Shown one piece after another: positions 1-6,883 of a stretch of 39,334 bases of DNA. Positions within the stretch are counted from its first letter, which is position 1. The number at the start of each line of letters is the position of its first letter. The stretch comes from Burkholderiales bacterium. Its GTDB lineage: Bacteria; Pseudomonadota; Gammaproteobacteria; Burkholderiales; JABEVD01. The DNA is taken from positions 1 to 39,334 of the forward strand of contig JABEVD010000018.1 of the NCBI GenBank assembly GCA_013044025.1, in the 5' to 3' direction. Under the pieces are notes generated by a model. It searched no databases, was not told where the DNA came from, and saw only the letters and a program-made list of their open reading frames with translations. A program made the position numbers and the translations under genes.

Positions 1-73
1 CAGGAACCGGTATTCATGGAAAATGTTGTACGTGAGACCCGCCCAAAACACCAAGTTGAGGTTATATGGCGTA

Positions 74-511
74 TTATTGCTTATGGCTTGGGAACGAAGC
101 TGCAGTCCCTCCAACACCCGGAACATTAATAATGATAGGTTGTTGCGGCGCAGCAACTTTCGGCGTTGCGTTATTTAGTACAAAAGCCATAACCGTGATG
201 GCAGTCGCACCTAAAGCGATAGCTGTTCCAATTATCCACTGAATCAAGCTGGCTTTCATCTCGGATGCTTCCGTTTTAGTTGCCAGAAATGGAACGGATG
301 CTTTGATTTCACTAACATCCGAACGCAATACAGATACATCGCCCTTTAAAACAGCGACATCCCTCTCAAGGCGACTAATGCGTCCATCATATTCCATCGG
401 GGGTTCTCCACTACCACCTCTCCGCATTACCTCTTGGTCGATAAACTCCTTGTAAGGGTGGGGTGCAACATTATCGAACTTAGGGGTAGATGGGTTTTCA
501 GGATTATCCAT
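74..511 (-). CDS. hypothetical coiled-coil protein with one membrane segment
   Basis: Unrecognised protein of 145 residues. The N-terminal 40 residues are polar and proline-rich. Residues about 44-70 form a heptad-like stretch (RISRLERDVAVLKGDVSVL) predicted to be a coiled coil. One hydrophobic helix follows at about 90-112 (WIIGTAIALGATAITVMAF), and the tail is Pro/Ala-rich. This arrangement (coiled coil then single TM near the C-terminus) is seen in small phage or accessory membrane proteins, but I cannot assign a family. The ATG lies inside the end of the upstream 91-residue gene (8 nt overlap), which suggests co-transcription. Base composition is more AT-rich than in the genes to the right. 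Function unknown. Confidence 0.6.
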   Translation of the reverse strand: MDNPENPSTPKFDNVAPHPYKEFIDQEVMRRGGSGEPPMEYDGRISRLERDVAVLKGDVSVLRSDVSEIKASVPFLATKTEASEMKASLIQWIIGTAIALGATAITVMAFVLNNATPKVAAPQQPIIINVPGVGGTAASFPSHKQ

Positions 512-779
512 TTGCAGGATCCCAGTTAGCGCTCAGCCAATCCCATATATTCCTCGGCGCATATCCATAATAACTTCTTACGGCAAAGACGGTTGCCGTC
601 CCTAGCTCGCCGTTAGTAATGTCCAGCAGGTTCGACAGATCTTGAGATGACCCTTGAAATGATACCAGCCATTCCCCTTTCTTAATTTCGATGGAATGGG
701 CTTGCGGCAGATTCTCTTTGATTTTGGCCGAAATTCCCTCCGGCGCAGCGTCTAGCGCTGATACCACAAAAATAGCCAT
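504..779 (-). CDS. hypothetical protein, 91 aa
   Basis: Small soluble protein that I do not recognise. It opens MAIFVVSALD and is predicted to be a mixed alpha/beta fold with a Trp-rich end (IWDWLSANWDP). There is no signal peptide or membrane segment. The stop codon overlaps the start of the downstream coiled-coil membrane gene by 8 nt, so the two probably form a two-gene unit. The ATG has no convincing Shine-Dalgarno sequence. Like its partner it sits in the AT-richer left edge, which suggests accessory origin. The reading frame is plausible, but the gene is short and could be mis-called. Confidence 0.5.
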   Translation of the reverse strand: MAIFVVSALDAAPEGISAKIKENLPQAHSIEIKKGEWLVSFQGSSQDLSNLLDITNGELGTATVFAVRSYYGYAPRNIWDWLSANWDPANG

Positions 780-814
780 TGTTGAGGAAAATGTGTATTG
801 TCAGGGTTAATAAC

Positions 815-842
815 AGTTTATCCTATCCTGGTTTTTTAGCAA
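815..842 (-). promoter_or_regulatory. candidate sigma70 promoter for the two small left-edge genes
   Basis: On the minus strand TTGCTA (842-837) is followed after 16 nt by TAAACT (820-815), about 35 nt upstream of the ATG at 779. The match is moderate. The position fits the two-gene unit at 74-779. No other evidence. Confidence 0.35.
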
Positions 843-865
843 GTCTGCCCTCAAATGAGTATAAC

Positions 866-886
866 GTTCGCTGCTGGCGAGCGAAC
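866..886. repeat. perfect 7-bp inverted repeat in intergenic region
   Basis: GTTCGCT (866-872) and AGCGAAC (880-886) are separated by 7 nt and lie between the small AT-rich genes and the sensor kinase. There is no T-tract on either side, so it is not a good intrinsic terminator. The rest of 780-970 shows only the candidate promoter. This is close to where base composition changes. Confidence 0.5.
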
Positions 887-970
887 AGTCCTTCCTGCTA
901 GTGATTTCACCTCTAAAATTCCGAAAAGGCGACATCCATCCTGACGGAGTTGCCGCTGATTTCGTGAATT

Positions 971-2383
971 TCAACAGGGCAGCGAGAGGCGAAAGGATAC
1001 TTCGCCTCGCGGGGAATCCAGGAGGACGAGATCCCCGCCATGGGCTCTTGCGATCTCGCGGGCGAGACTCAGCCCGAGCCCCACCCCGTCCACGTTGCGA
1101 CTGCGGGACGCATCCGTGCGATAGAAGCGCTCGAAGATCTTTTCCCTGGATTCCGGCGCGATGCCGGATGAGGAATTGGATATCTCGACCTGGACGACTT
1201 GCTCCGTTCTTTCCAGTCCGATCCGGATCCATCCGTTTTGCAGATTGTATTTCACCGCGTTGGAAACAAGATTGACGAGGAGCTGGCGCATCAGATCGGC
1301 ATCTGCCCGGATCGTGATTCCTTCCGGCAGTTTCACGGAGACCAGGAGCGCAGGAGCCATCATCCTGGTGTCCTCGACAAGCTCCTCAACCTCACGGGAA
1401 AGATCGAATGGCGTAAGCTGAAGGCGCAGCCTGCCCGCATCCGCCTGGGAAAGCAGCAGCAGCTTGCGCGAAATGGAGGATAAGCGTCTGGCCTCGTCCA
1501 GGATGCTGCCCAGCATCGCCTGCATGGGGGAGCCCGCCTCAACCTGGGAGATTGCCCGCTCGATCTGCCCCTGCAAAATGGTGAGTGGCGTCTTCAATTC
1601 GTGGGAAGCGTCCGCCGAAAAGCGCGAAGCCTGGGTGAAGCTCTTCTCCAGCCGCTCCAGCATCTCGTTGATTCCTTCAGCGAGCACAGCGAATTCCCGG
1701 TCCCGGATCACGGGAAGCCTCTGATCGAGCTTCTGGGCCGAAATCCCGCGGATCGATTGACCGAGTTCCCGCACTGGCTTGAGCGCCCTTCCCGAGAGAA
1801 ACCAGGCGCCCAAGGCGAGGAAGGCGAGCGCAGCCGGGGCGGCCAGCAAAAATCCGTTCCTCACCCTGTCCATTCCCAACCTCATTTCGTCCATGCCGAC
1901 CGCGATCGCGATCCGGGAATGAGGGGTTGCGGCTAGCCCGAATCTCCAGGTGGTGCCGTTCGCGCTCGCCTCATATTTCGCGGTTGCCGGCGGGATCCTG
2001 GGAGGAGGCCTGGAAAAATCCGGAGGCCATGGAGGAAGCTTCGCTTTCGGCCAGGGAAGCTTCGAAGAATCGATCCCGGCAGGCCAATTCCCTGATTCAA
2101 AAACAATCTCGCCGAAACGATTTTCCACCAGCAGCAGGACATGGGCGGGCTCGCGAATTCCGAGCGAGCGGGGCAGGACGTTTTCCGCGAACCGGGCCCA
2201 TTCCGGAGGGGGCAGGAAGCGCATCGATTCCCGCTCCGCGCTCGAGATCAGGTCGGAGTCGATGTCCGCGACCTTGATGTCGTGGACCACCCACCATGCG
2301 TATGCGCCGAATCCGGCCAGAACGGCCCCGGAAAGCGCGGCTGCGAGCAGGGCGAGCCGGATGCGGAAGGATCCCGACTTCAA
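971..2383 (-). CDS. two-component sensor histidine kinase
   Basis: Membrane sensor kinase, about 470 residues, partner of the regulator just upstream. Domains in order: TM1 at about 10-32; a periplasmic sensor of about 140 residues unusually rich in Pro and Trp (segments such as LPWPKAKLPPWPP); TM2 at about 178-198; HAMP; a dimerisation/phosphoacceptor helix with DASHELKTPLT (His about 261); and an ATPase domain with the N box (LVSNAVKYN), DGVGLGLSLA and related G boxes. I place the start at the TTG at 2383-2381, whose last two bases overlap the regulator's TGA (TTGA), with AAGGA just upstream. A frame-open extension to a TTG at 2452 exists but would lie inside the regulator gene. The layout resembles CusS/QseC-type kinases, but the signal cannot be inferred. 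The likely target is the divergent operon starting at 3205. Confidence 0.9.
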   Translation of the reverse strand: MKSGSFRIRLALLAAALSGAVLAGFGAYAWWVVHDIKVADIDSDLISSAERESMRFLPPPEWARFAENVLPRSLGIREPAHVLLLVENRFGEIVFESGNWPAGIDSSKLPWPKAKLPPWPPDFSRPPPRIPPATAKYEASANGTTWRFGLAATPHSRIAIAVGMDEMRLGMDRVRNGFLLAAPAALAFLALGAWFLSGRALKPVRELGQSIRGISAQKLDQRLPVIRDREFAVLAEGINEMLERLEKSFTQASRFSADASHELKTPLTILQGQIERAISQVEAGSPMQAMLGSILDEARRLSSISRKLLLLSQADAGRLRLQLTPFDLSREVEELVEDTRMMAPALLVSVKLPEGITIRADADLMRQLLVNLVSNAVKYNLQNGWIRIGLERTEQVVQVEISNSSSGIAPESREKIFERFYRTDASRSRNVDGVGLGLSLAREIARAHGGDLVLLDSPRGEVSFRLSLPC

Positions 2384-3069
2384 TGTTCCTTGTCCGGATC
2401 GTGATAACGGTAGCCCACGCCGCGAACGCTCTCGATCGGAGATGTTTCGCAACTGGAAATGCCGGCGATCTTTCTGCGGATCCGCTGGATGCAGACGTCG
2501 ACCAGATTGGTGCTGGGATCGAAATCGTATCCCCAGACATGTTCCAGGATCTGGGTTCGGGTGAATACCCTTCCGGGGGAACGCATCAGGTATTCGATCA
2601 GATTGAATTCCCTTCCGGTCAGATCCACCGATTGTCCCGCCCAGGAAGCCTCGCGGCTGATCCTGTCGAGCCTCAGTTCACCCACGCAAAGCAGGTTCTG
2701 CCGCTCCCCTGAAACCCTCCGCAGCATGGCATGAATCCTTGCGATCAATTCCTCCACGAAAAACGGCTTGGCGAGATAATCGTCTGCGCCAAGATTGAGC
2801 CCATCCACCCGGTCATCCAGCTCGTTGCGCGCGGTGAGCAGAATCACCGGGGTGTGGTTCCCGCACCGTCTCAGGCCGGAAAGGATGGAAAGACCGTCCC
2901 TTCCCGGAAGCATGATGTCGAGCACGATTGCATCATATCCTCCTCCTGCTGCGAGCAGGTAACCCTCGTTTCCGTCGCCGCAATGGATGACCGCAATTCC
3001 CCGTTCGCGAAATCCCGCGCACACGAAGTCGGCGATCCTCTGTTCGTCTTCGACCAGCAATATCTTCAT
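2380..3069 (-). CDS. OmpR-family DNA-binding response regulator
   Basis: Protein of 229 residues. The receiver domain (1-115) has the acidic pocket (LLVEDEQ), phospho-acceptor Asp51 (VLDIMLPGRDG), the conserved Thr region (LLTA) and Lys101 (YLAKPF). A C-terminal winged-helix trans_reg_C domain (about 130-225) has the typical LTGREFNLIEYL and RVRGVGYRY-like end (SVRGVGYRYHDP). It is the first gene of a two-gene unit with the overlapping sensor kinase (TTGA). Its ATG at 3069 faces the urea transporter/M23 operon across about 135 bp. That gap contains a palindrome suited to an OmpR-type dimer, so it probably autoregulates and controls the divergent operon. This is inference from position. Confidence 0.93.
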   Translation of the reverse strand: MKILLVEDEQRIADFVCAGFRERGIAVIHCGDGNEGYLLAAGGGYDAIVLDIMLPGRDGLSILSGLRRCGNHTPVILLTARNELDDRVDGLNLGADDYLAKPFFVEELIARIHAMLRRVSGERQNLLCVGELRLDRISREASWAGQSVDLTGREFNLIEYLMRSPGRVFTRTQILEHVWGYDFDPSTNLVDVCIQRIRRKIAGISSCETSPIESVRGVGYRYHDPDKEH

Positions 3070-3129
3070 TTAGCGACAAAATTCCAGTCTCTCCGATGGA
3101 TACGCTACGCCGAAAGAACGGATCTGACA

Positions 3130-3173
3130 ATTACAAAATCGTAATCGCGTAATTCCCCCATCGCGGATAGTAT
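3130..3173 (+). promoter_or_regulatory. candidate response-regulator operator and promoter of the UT-M23 operon
   Basis: ATTAC (3130-3134), 6 nt, GTAAT (3141-3145) is a perfect palindrome. A further GTAATT at 3149-3154 makes a direct repeat with 8-bp phasing. A -10-like TAGTAT lies at 3168-3173, so the palindrome and repeat sit over and just upstream of the expected -35 position. This is typical of activation by an OmpR-family regulator. The site lies between the divergent regulator gene and the operon it may control. Confidence 0.45.
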
Positions 3174-3204
3174 TTTCACGAAAGTGCGACGGAAAAACAA
3201 CACG

Positions 3205-5379
3205 ATGAAGATCCTGAAGCATCACCCCGAAAGGCTTTTCGAAGAACTCCAGCGCGGATACGCATGGGTGGCGCTCCTTCCGTCCCGGAAAGCAGGAATT
3301 CCGCTGGCTCTGTTGACCTTTCTCGATCCCGGATCCGGATTTTCGGGACTGTTCGCTGCGATCTGCGCATGGTATGCCGGGGAAATCGCCGGCGCTGACG
3401 AGGCGGAAAGGCCTGTCTGCGTTTTCAACGGCCTGCTGGTCGGCCTTTTCGTCGGGCATGTCTGGGTTGCAGGATACGGCACGGCAGCGATTTCCCTGCT
3501 CGGCGGGATATTTTCAGGATGGCTCACCGTGGTGCTCGGCCGCCTCGCCGCTTCGCTCGTCCGGCTTCCCGTCCTGAGTCTTCCTTTCACAATCGTTTCC
3601 ATGTTGACCCTGGCAGCGGGGAGCAGCCTGTCTTCCCTGCAGGCGAACCCCTATCATGCCCCGCCTGAGCTTTTCGGCATGAAAGCCGATCATTTCCTCG
3701 CCGCGCTGGGTAACCTCTACTTCATATCCAATCCTGCATACGGAATCCTGGTGATCGCGGTGATTACCTATTTCTCAAGGTATTACATCTTCCTCGCGAT
3801 CGCGGGATATGCCGCCGCCTCCATCTGGCTGAGTTTCCTGGGGGCCGCACCGGAGCACCTCGCCCCCACCGCATGGGACAGCAATGCCATCCTCGCTTCG
3901 ATCCTGGTGGGGGGGCTCCTTTCCTCTCCGTCCCTGCGAACCGCTGCGCTGGCCGTGCTCGCGGCGCTCTTCGCGGCCTGGCTCTCCTTATCCTTCGGCA
4001 GGATCCTGGATTTCGCCCATCTCCTGCCTTTTTCCTCCCCTTTCGTGATCTCTTCCTGGATCGTGCTGTATGCAGTTTTGCGCAACAACAGGATGTCGGC
4101 CAGTTTCAATCTTCTCCTCCCCGATTTTCCGGAACGCTCGCTGGAGCGGGCGCAACTCAGCCTCGCCCGCCTTTGCGAGGCTGGAAGTGTCGCCCTTGCC
4201 GTGCCATTTTCCGGTGAATGGACGGTCTCCCAGGGATTCTCCGGTCAGCACACCCATCGCGGACCGTGGCGCCATGCGCTTGATTTTGTCCTGCTGAAGG
4301 ATGGGCTCAGTTTTTCTGGCAAAGGGAACAGGCTGGAGGATTTTCACTGCTACAACCAGCCGGTCTATTCGCCCTGTTACGGCCAGGTTTGGCGCGTGGT
4401 GAACGACGTTCCGGACAATGAACCCGGCAAGGTCAATATGGATGCGAACTGGGGAAACCATATCCTGCTGCGCGTGCCCGGAGGAAAGCATGTCTTGCTC
4501 GCCCATCTCAGGCCATGGTCCATCGTCCCGGCGCCCGGGTCCTGGGTGAAGCCAGGGGACTTCATCGGTCATTGCGGAAATTCCGGCCGATCACCGCAAC
4601 CCCATCTTCATCTCCATCTCCAGGAAGGGGAAATGATTGGTGCGCCGACTTCCCCCTTCCATCTGGCGAGCGTGCTGATCTCGGAAAATGGAAAGCCACC
4701 ACGCTACGAGCTTTCCGTCGTGCCTGTTCAATCTGCGAGGATTTCCGCTGCGATTTCCGGGGAGGTCAGACCCTTCCATCTATTCGCAGGAAGGGGAATC
4801 CGCTACAGGGTGAGCCGGAACGGCGAACCCGTTGGGGATTGGTCGCTCTTTTGCATGGTGGACGATCTCGGCAGGATGGTCCTGGTCTCGAGCGAAGGGG
4901 GGCGCTCGGTGGCGGAATCGACCTGGGCGGTGTTTTCCTGCTACGAGAGGAACGAGAAATCCGACCTTTTCCTCGACCTCTGGCTCCTCGCCTGCGCCTA
5001 CTCTCCCGCATCCTTCCAGATCGAGCGCTGGGAGGACCGCGCGACTCCGGCGAGACTCCTGCCAATCCGGCTTGCGAAATTCCTTGCCTGCCTGATCTGG
5101 CCATGGATGACCTTCATCGAAAGCCGTCACCTCCGAAAATGGGACGACGAGTCCCAGGGATGGCGCCAGATTGCGGAGCACAGGCAAAGGCATTCCGGAA
5201 TCGGCGCGAAGACCGAGGCGCTCATCCTCCCCCAGAAAGGTTGCACCTTCGTCGGCGCCGAATCGGGGGGAAATCGCTACGCCATGCAGGCAACCAGCCT
5301 CTTCCAGCTCGCAGATGTCGGCGTGCCATCTTGGGAAGAGGAAATCAGAATGTCCAACTTACCAGGAAAATTGCAATGA
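3205..5379 (+). CDS. urea transporter domain fused to M23 metallopeptidase domain
   Basis: Two-part protein, 724 residues from ATG 3205 (a GTG at 3184 would add 7). Residues 1 to about 293 are a polytopic UT-family urea channel with two repeats. Its signature-like sequences are LPVLSLPF (121-128) and LPFSSPF (274-280), and DPGSGFSGLFAA resembles a pore-lining start. Residues about 330-485 form an M23 (LytM/lysostaphin-like) domain with HALDF (His357, Asp360), AHLR (His434) and PHLHLHL (467-471), which are the expected Zn and catalytic positions. The first motif is HxxD rather than the usual HxxxD. The last 240 residues are unassigned, with a weak hydrophobic segment (FLACLIWPWMTF). It is first in a six-gene operon, and its stop overlaps the next ATG. 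UT channels normally end in the cytoplasm, so the location of the peptidase is unclear. Confidence 0.85.
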   Translation: MKILKHHPERLFEELQRGYAWVALLPSRKAGIPLALLTFLDPGSGFSGLFAAICAWYAGEIAGADEAERPVCVFNGLLVGLFVGHVWVAGYGTAAISLLGGIFSGWLTVVLGRLAASLVRLPVLSLPFTIVSMLTLAAGSSLSSLQANPYHAPPELFGMKADHFLAALGNLYFISNPAYGILVIAVITYFSRYYIFLAIAGYAAASIWLSFLGAAPEHLAPTAWDSNAILASILVGGLLSSPSLRTAALAVLAALFAAWLSLSFGRILDFAHLLPFSSPFVISSWIVLYAVLRNNRMSASFNLLLPDFPERSLERAQLSLARLCEAGSVALAVPFSGEWTVSQGFSGQHTHRGPWRHALDFVLLKDGLSFSGKGNRLEDFHCYNQPVYSPCYGQVWRVVNDVPDNEPGKVNMDANWGNHILLRVPGGKHVLLAHLRPWSIVPAPGSWVKPGDFIGHCGNSGRSPQPHLHLHLQEGEMIGAPTSPFHLASVLISENGKPPRYELSVVPVQSARISAAISGEVRPFHLFAGRGIRYRVSRNGEPVGDWSLFCMVDDLGRMVLVSSEGGRSVAESTWAVFSCYERNEKSDLFLDLWLLACAYSPASFQIERWEDRATPARLLPIRLAKFLACLIWPWMTFIESRHLRKWDDESQGWRQIAEHRQRHSGIGAKTEALILPQKGCTFVGAESGGNRYAMQATSLFQLADVGVPSWEEEIRMSNLPGKLQ

Positions 5380-6254
5380 AAATGAAACTTGCCGGTCCGC
5401 TCCTGCTGACCCTCATGAGCATGGGAAAGGCGGAAGCTTCCTCATGGCTCTTCGACGCGAACCCGAGCCTGACCCAGGGAACCTACAGCGGTTCGATTGA
5501 GAGAAGCTCTCTCACGGACAGGGGAATCAAGGTCTCAGCGAGCTATCTCGACCAGGGAGCAATCACCGCCGGCTACAGCCGAACCCTTGTCGCAATGAAG
5601 ACCGCGCCGACAATCGATCAGGACAACTGGCTGCTGTCCGGACACTTCAACCGCTATCTGGATTCAGGCCATGGCAGACTGAGCTTTCGTCTGGACGGAT
5701 ACCGCCTCAACAACAACGACTTTGTCGGACAAACCGGCGGAGTCACCACCATCGCCCCGCAGGTTTCCTGGCTTTCGAACGACGGCATGCTGTATGCAGA
5801 CCTCGGGTACGCCCGCTCCGGCTACCAGAATGCGCTCACTGTCCAGCAATACACACCGACCGCCGGATTCGGCCTGAACGGCGGCAACGACTGGATCCAG
5901 TTTCGCGCATTCCTGATCCGCGGCCTCAATCCCCTGCGTGCCGAAGGAAAATCCGCCACCACCGGGGCGGATGCGAAATGGACTCACTATTTCGCAGCGG
6001 GTTCCCCGCTCAAGCCATCCTCTGTCTCGCTCGGGATTTCTCTGGGCGAGAAGATTTATGCTGTGGACATGGACGCCATGTCGGTCGCAAATCTCGCCGA
6101 CCTGCAGCGGGGCGGGGAAACGGTTGGCCTCGGCTGGAAGATCTCCAGAGACGCGAAACTGTTCGCACTTGCAGGGCAGATGCGCTACACCAACACCCAG
6201 ATCGCCAACGATTACAGGCTCAATGTCGGCTATGTCGACCTTTCTTTCGACTGA
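5376..6254 (+). CDS. predicted outer-membrane beta-barrel protein (YaiO-like)
   Basis: Protein of 292 residues starting at ATG 5376, with AGGA 8 nt upstream and a 4-nt overlap with the fusion gene's stop. A signal peptide (MKMKLAGPLLLTLMSMGKAEA) is followed by repeated amphipathic strands alternating aromatic and polar residues (ASYLDQGAITAGYSR, GRLSFRLDGYRL, LYADLGYARSGY). The chain ends YVDLSFD. There are no Cys and many Gly, Asn and Tyr residues, typical of a bacterial outer-membrane barrel. The C-terminal half looks like the YaiO family, though I am not certain. With the TPR protein that follows it resembles a split YaiO or exopolysaccharide-export pair. Probable role: outer-membrane passage or anchoring for this system. 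Confidence 0.7.
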   Translation: MKMKLAGPLLLTLMSMGKAEASSWLFDANPSLTQGTYSGSIERSSLTDRGIKVSASYLDQGAITAGYSRTLVAMKTAPTIDQDNWLLSGHFNRYLDSGHGRLSFRLDGYRLNNNDFVGQTGGVTTIAPQVSWLSNDGMLYADLGYARSGYQNALTVQQYTPTAGFGLNGGNDWIQFRAFLIRGLNPLRAEGKSATTGADAKWTHYFAAGSPLKPSSVSLGISLGEKIYAVDMDAMSVANLADLQRGGETVGLGWKISRDAKLFALAGQMRYTNTQIANDYRLNVGYVDLSFD

Positions 6255-6265
6255 TAAAGGAGAAA

Positions 6266-6883
6266 ATGATGCACGGAAGACTCAAGGCCGCAGTTCTGGT
6301 CCTCGTCATGATGTCGGGAACCGCTTTCGCAGGGGTAGAAGACTGGCAGAATTCCTATCGTCTGGAAAGGGAAGGCAAATATGCGGACGCTCTCGGCGCG
6401 ATCGCTCCGGTTCCGGCCAACGGGCCGGATGCCGAACTCAAGACGCTGCGCCGCGGCTGGCTGTATTACCTGACAGGAAGCTACAATGAATCGATCCGGG
6501 AATACCGCTACGCGGTGGAGAGAAACCCCCACTCCATCGACGCGCTTCTGGGCGAAACCCTTCCCCTCCTTGCGCAAAAGCGCTGGAGGGCAGCCGAACA
6601 GGTTTCGAAGGATGCGCTCGCGATTTCTCCCAACCATTACACCGCCCTGTTGAGGCTTTCCCAGGCCCTGGAAGGGGAGCGTAACTGGCCCGGCATGGAG
6701 CAGGCCGCTTCCTCCCTGGCCAATCACTATCCTTCGGATGCGACCGCCTTCCTTTACCTCGCCAGGGCCCATGCATGGCAGGGGCATAACGCTGAGGCAG
6801 CCGCGGCCTATCGCGCTGTGCTCGTCCGTTATCCGGATCAGGCTGAAGCCGCCTCCTTTCTTTCCGGAATGAACGGAAAATGA
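6266..6883 (+). CDS. secreted tetratricopeptide-repeat protein
   Basis: Protein of 205 residues. The signal peptide (KAAVLVLVMMSGTAFA, cleavage after AFA) directs it to the periplasm. The mature part is about five TPR-like helical pairs (for example GWLYYLTGSYNESIREYRYA and LYLARAHAWQGHNAEAAAAY). The strong ribosome site AAAGGAG lies just before tandem ATG codons at 6266 and 6269, and spacing favours the second. It follows the barrel gene by 11 nt, and its stop overlaps the decarboxylase start (ATGA). It is presumably a periplasmic scaffold for the barrel or for the M23 domain. TPR-barrel partnerships are common in envelope export systems, but no partner can be proven here. Confidence 0.75.
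   Translation: MMHGRLKAAVLVLVMMSGTAFAGVEDWQNSYRLEREGKYADALGAIAPVPANGPDAELKTLRRGWLYYLTGSYNESIREYRYAVERNPHSIDALLGETLPLLAQKRWRAAEQVSKDALAISPNHYTALLRLSQALEGERNWPGMEQAASSLANHYPSDATAFLYLARAHAWQGHNAEAAAAYRAVLVRYPDQAEAASFLSGMNGK

Noticed and set aside
1-129. Partial open frames at the left edge on both strands
   Set aside because: Too short, with no ribosome site and equally plausible in both directions.
866-886. Hairpin as intrinsic terminator
   Set aside because: There is no T-tract on either side, so it is reported only as an inverted repeat.
4515-5375. Open frame upstream of the barrel gene inside the UT-M23 gene
   Set aside because: It reads Arg/Pro-rich non-protein-like sequence. The true barrel start at 5376 has a signal peptide and a ribosome site.
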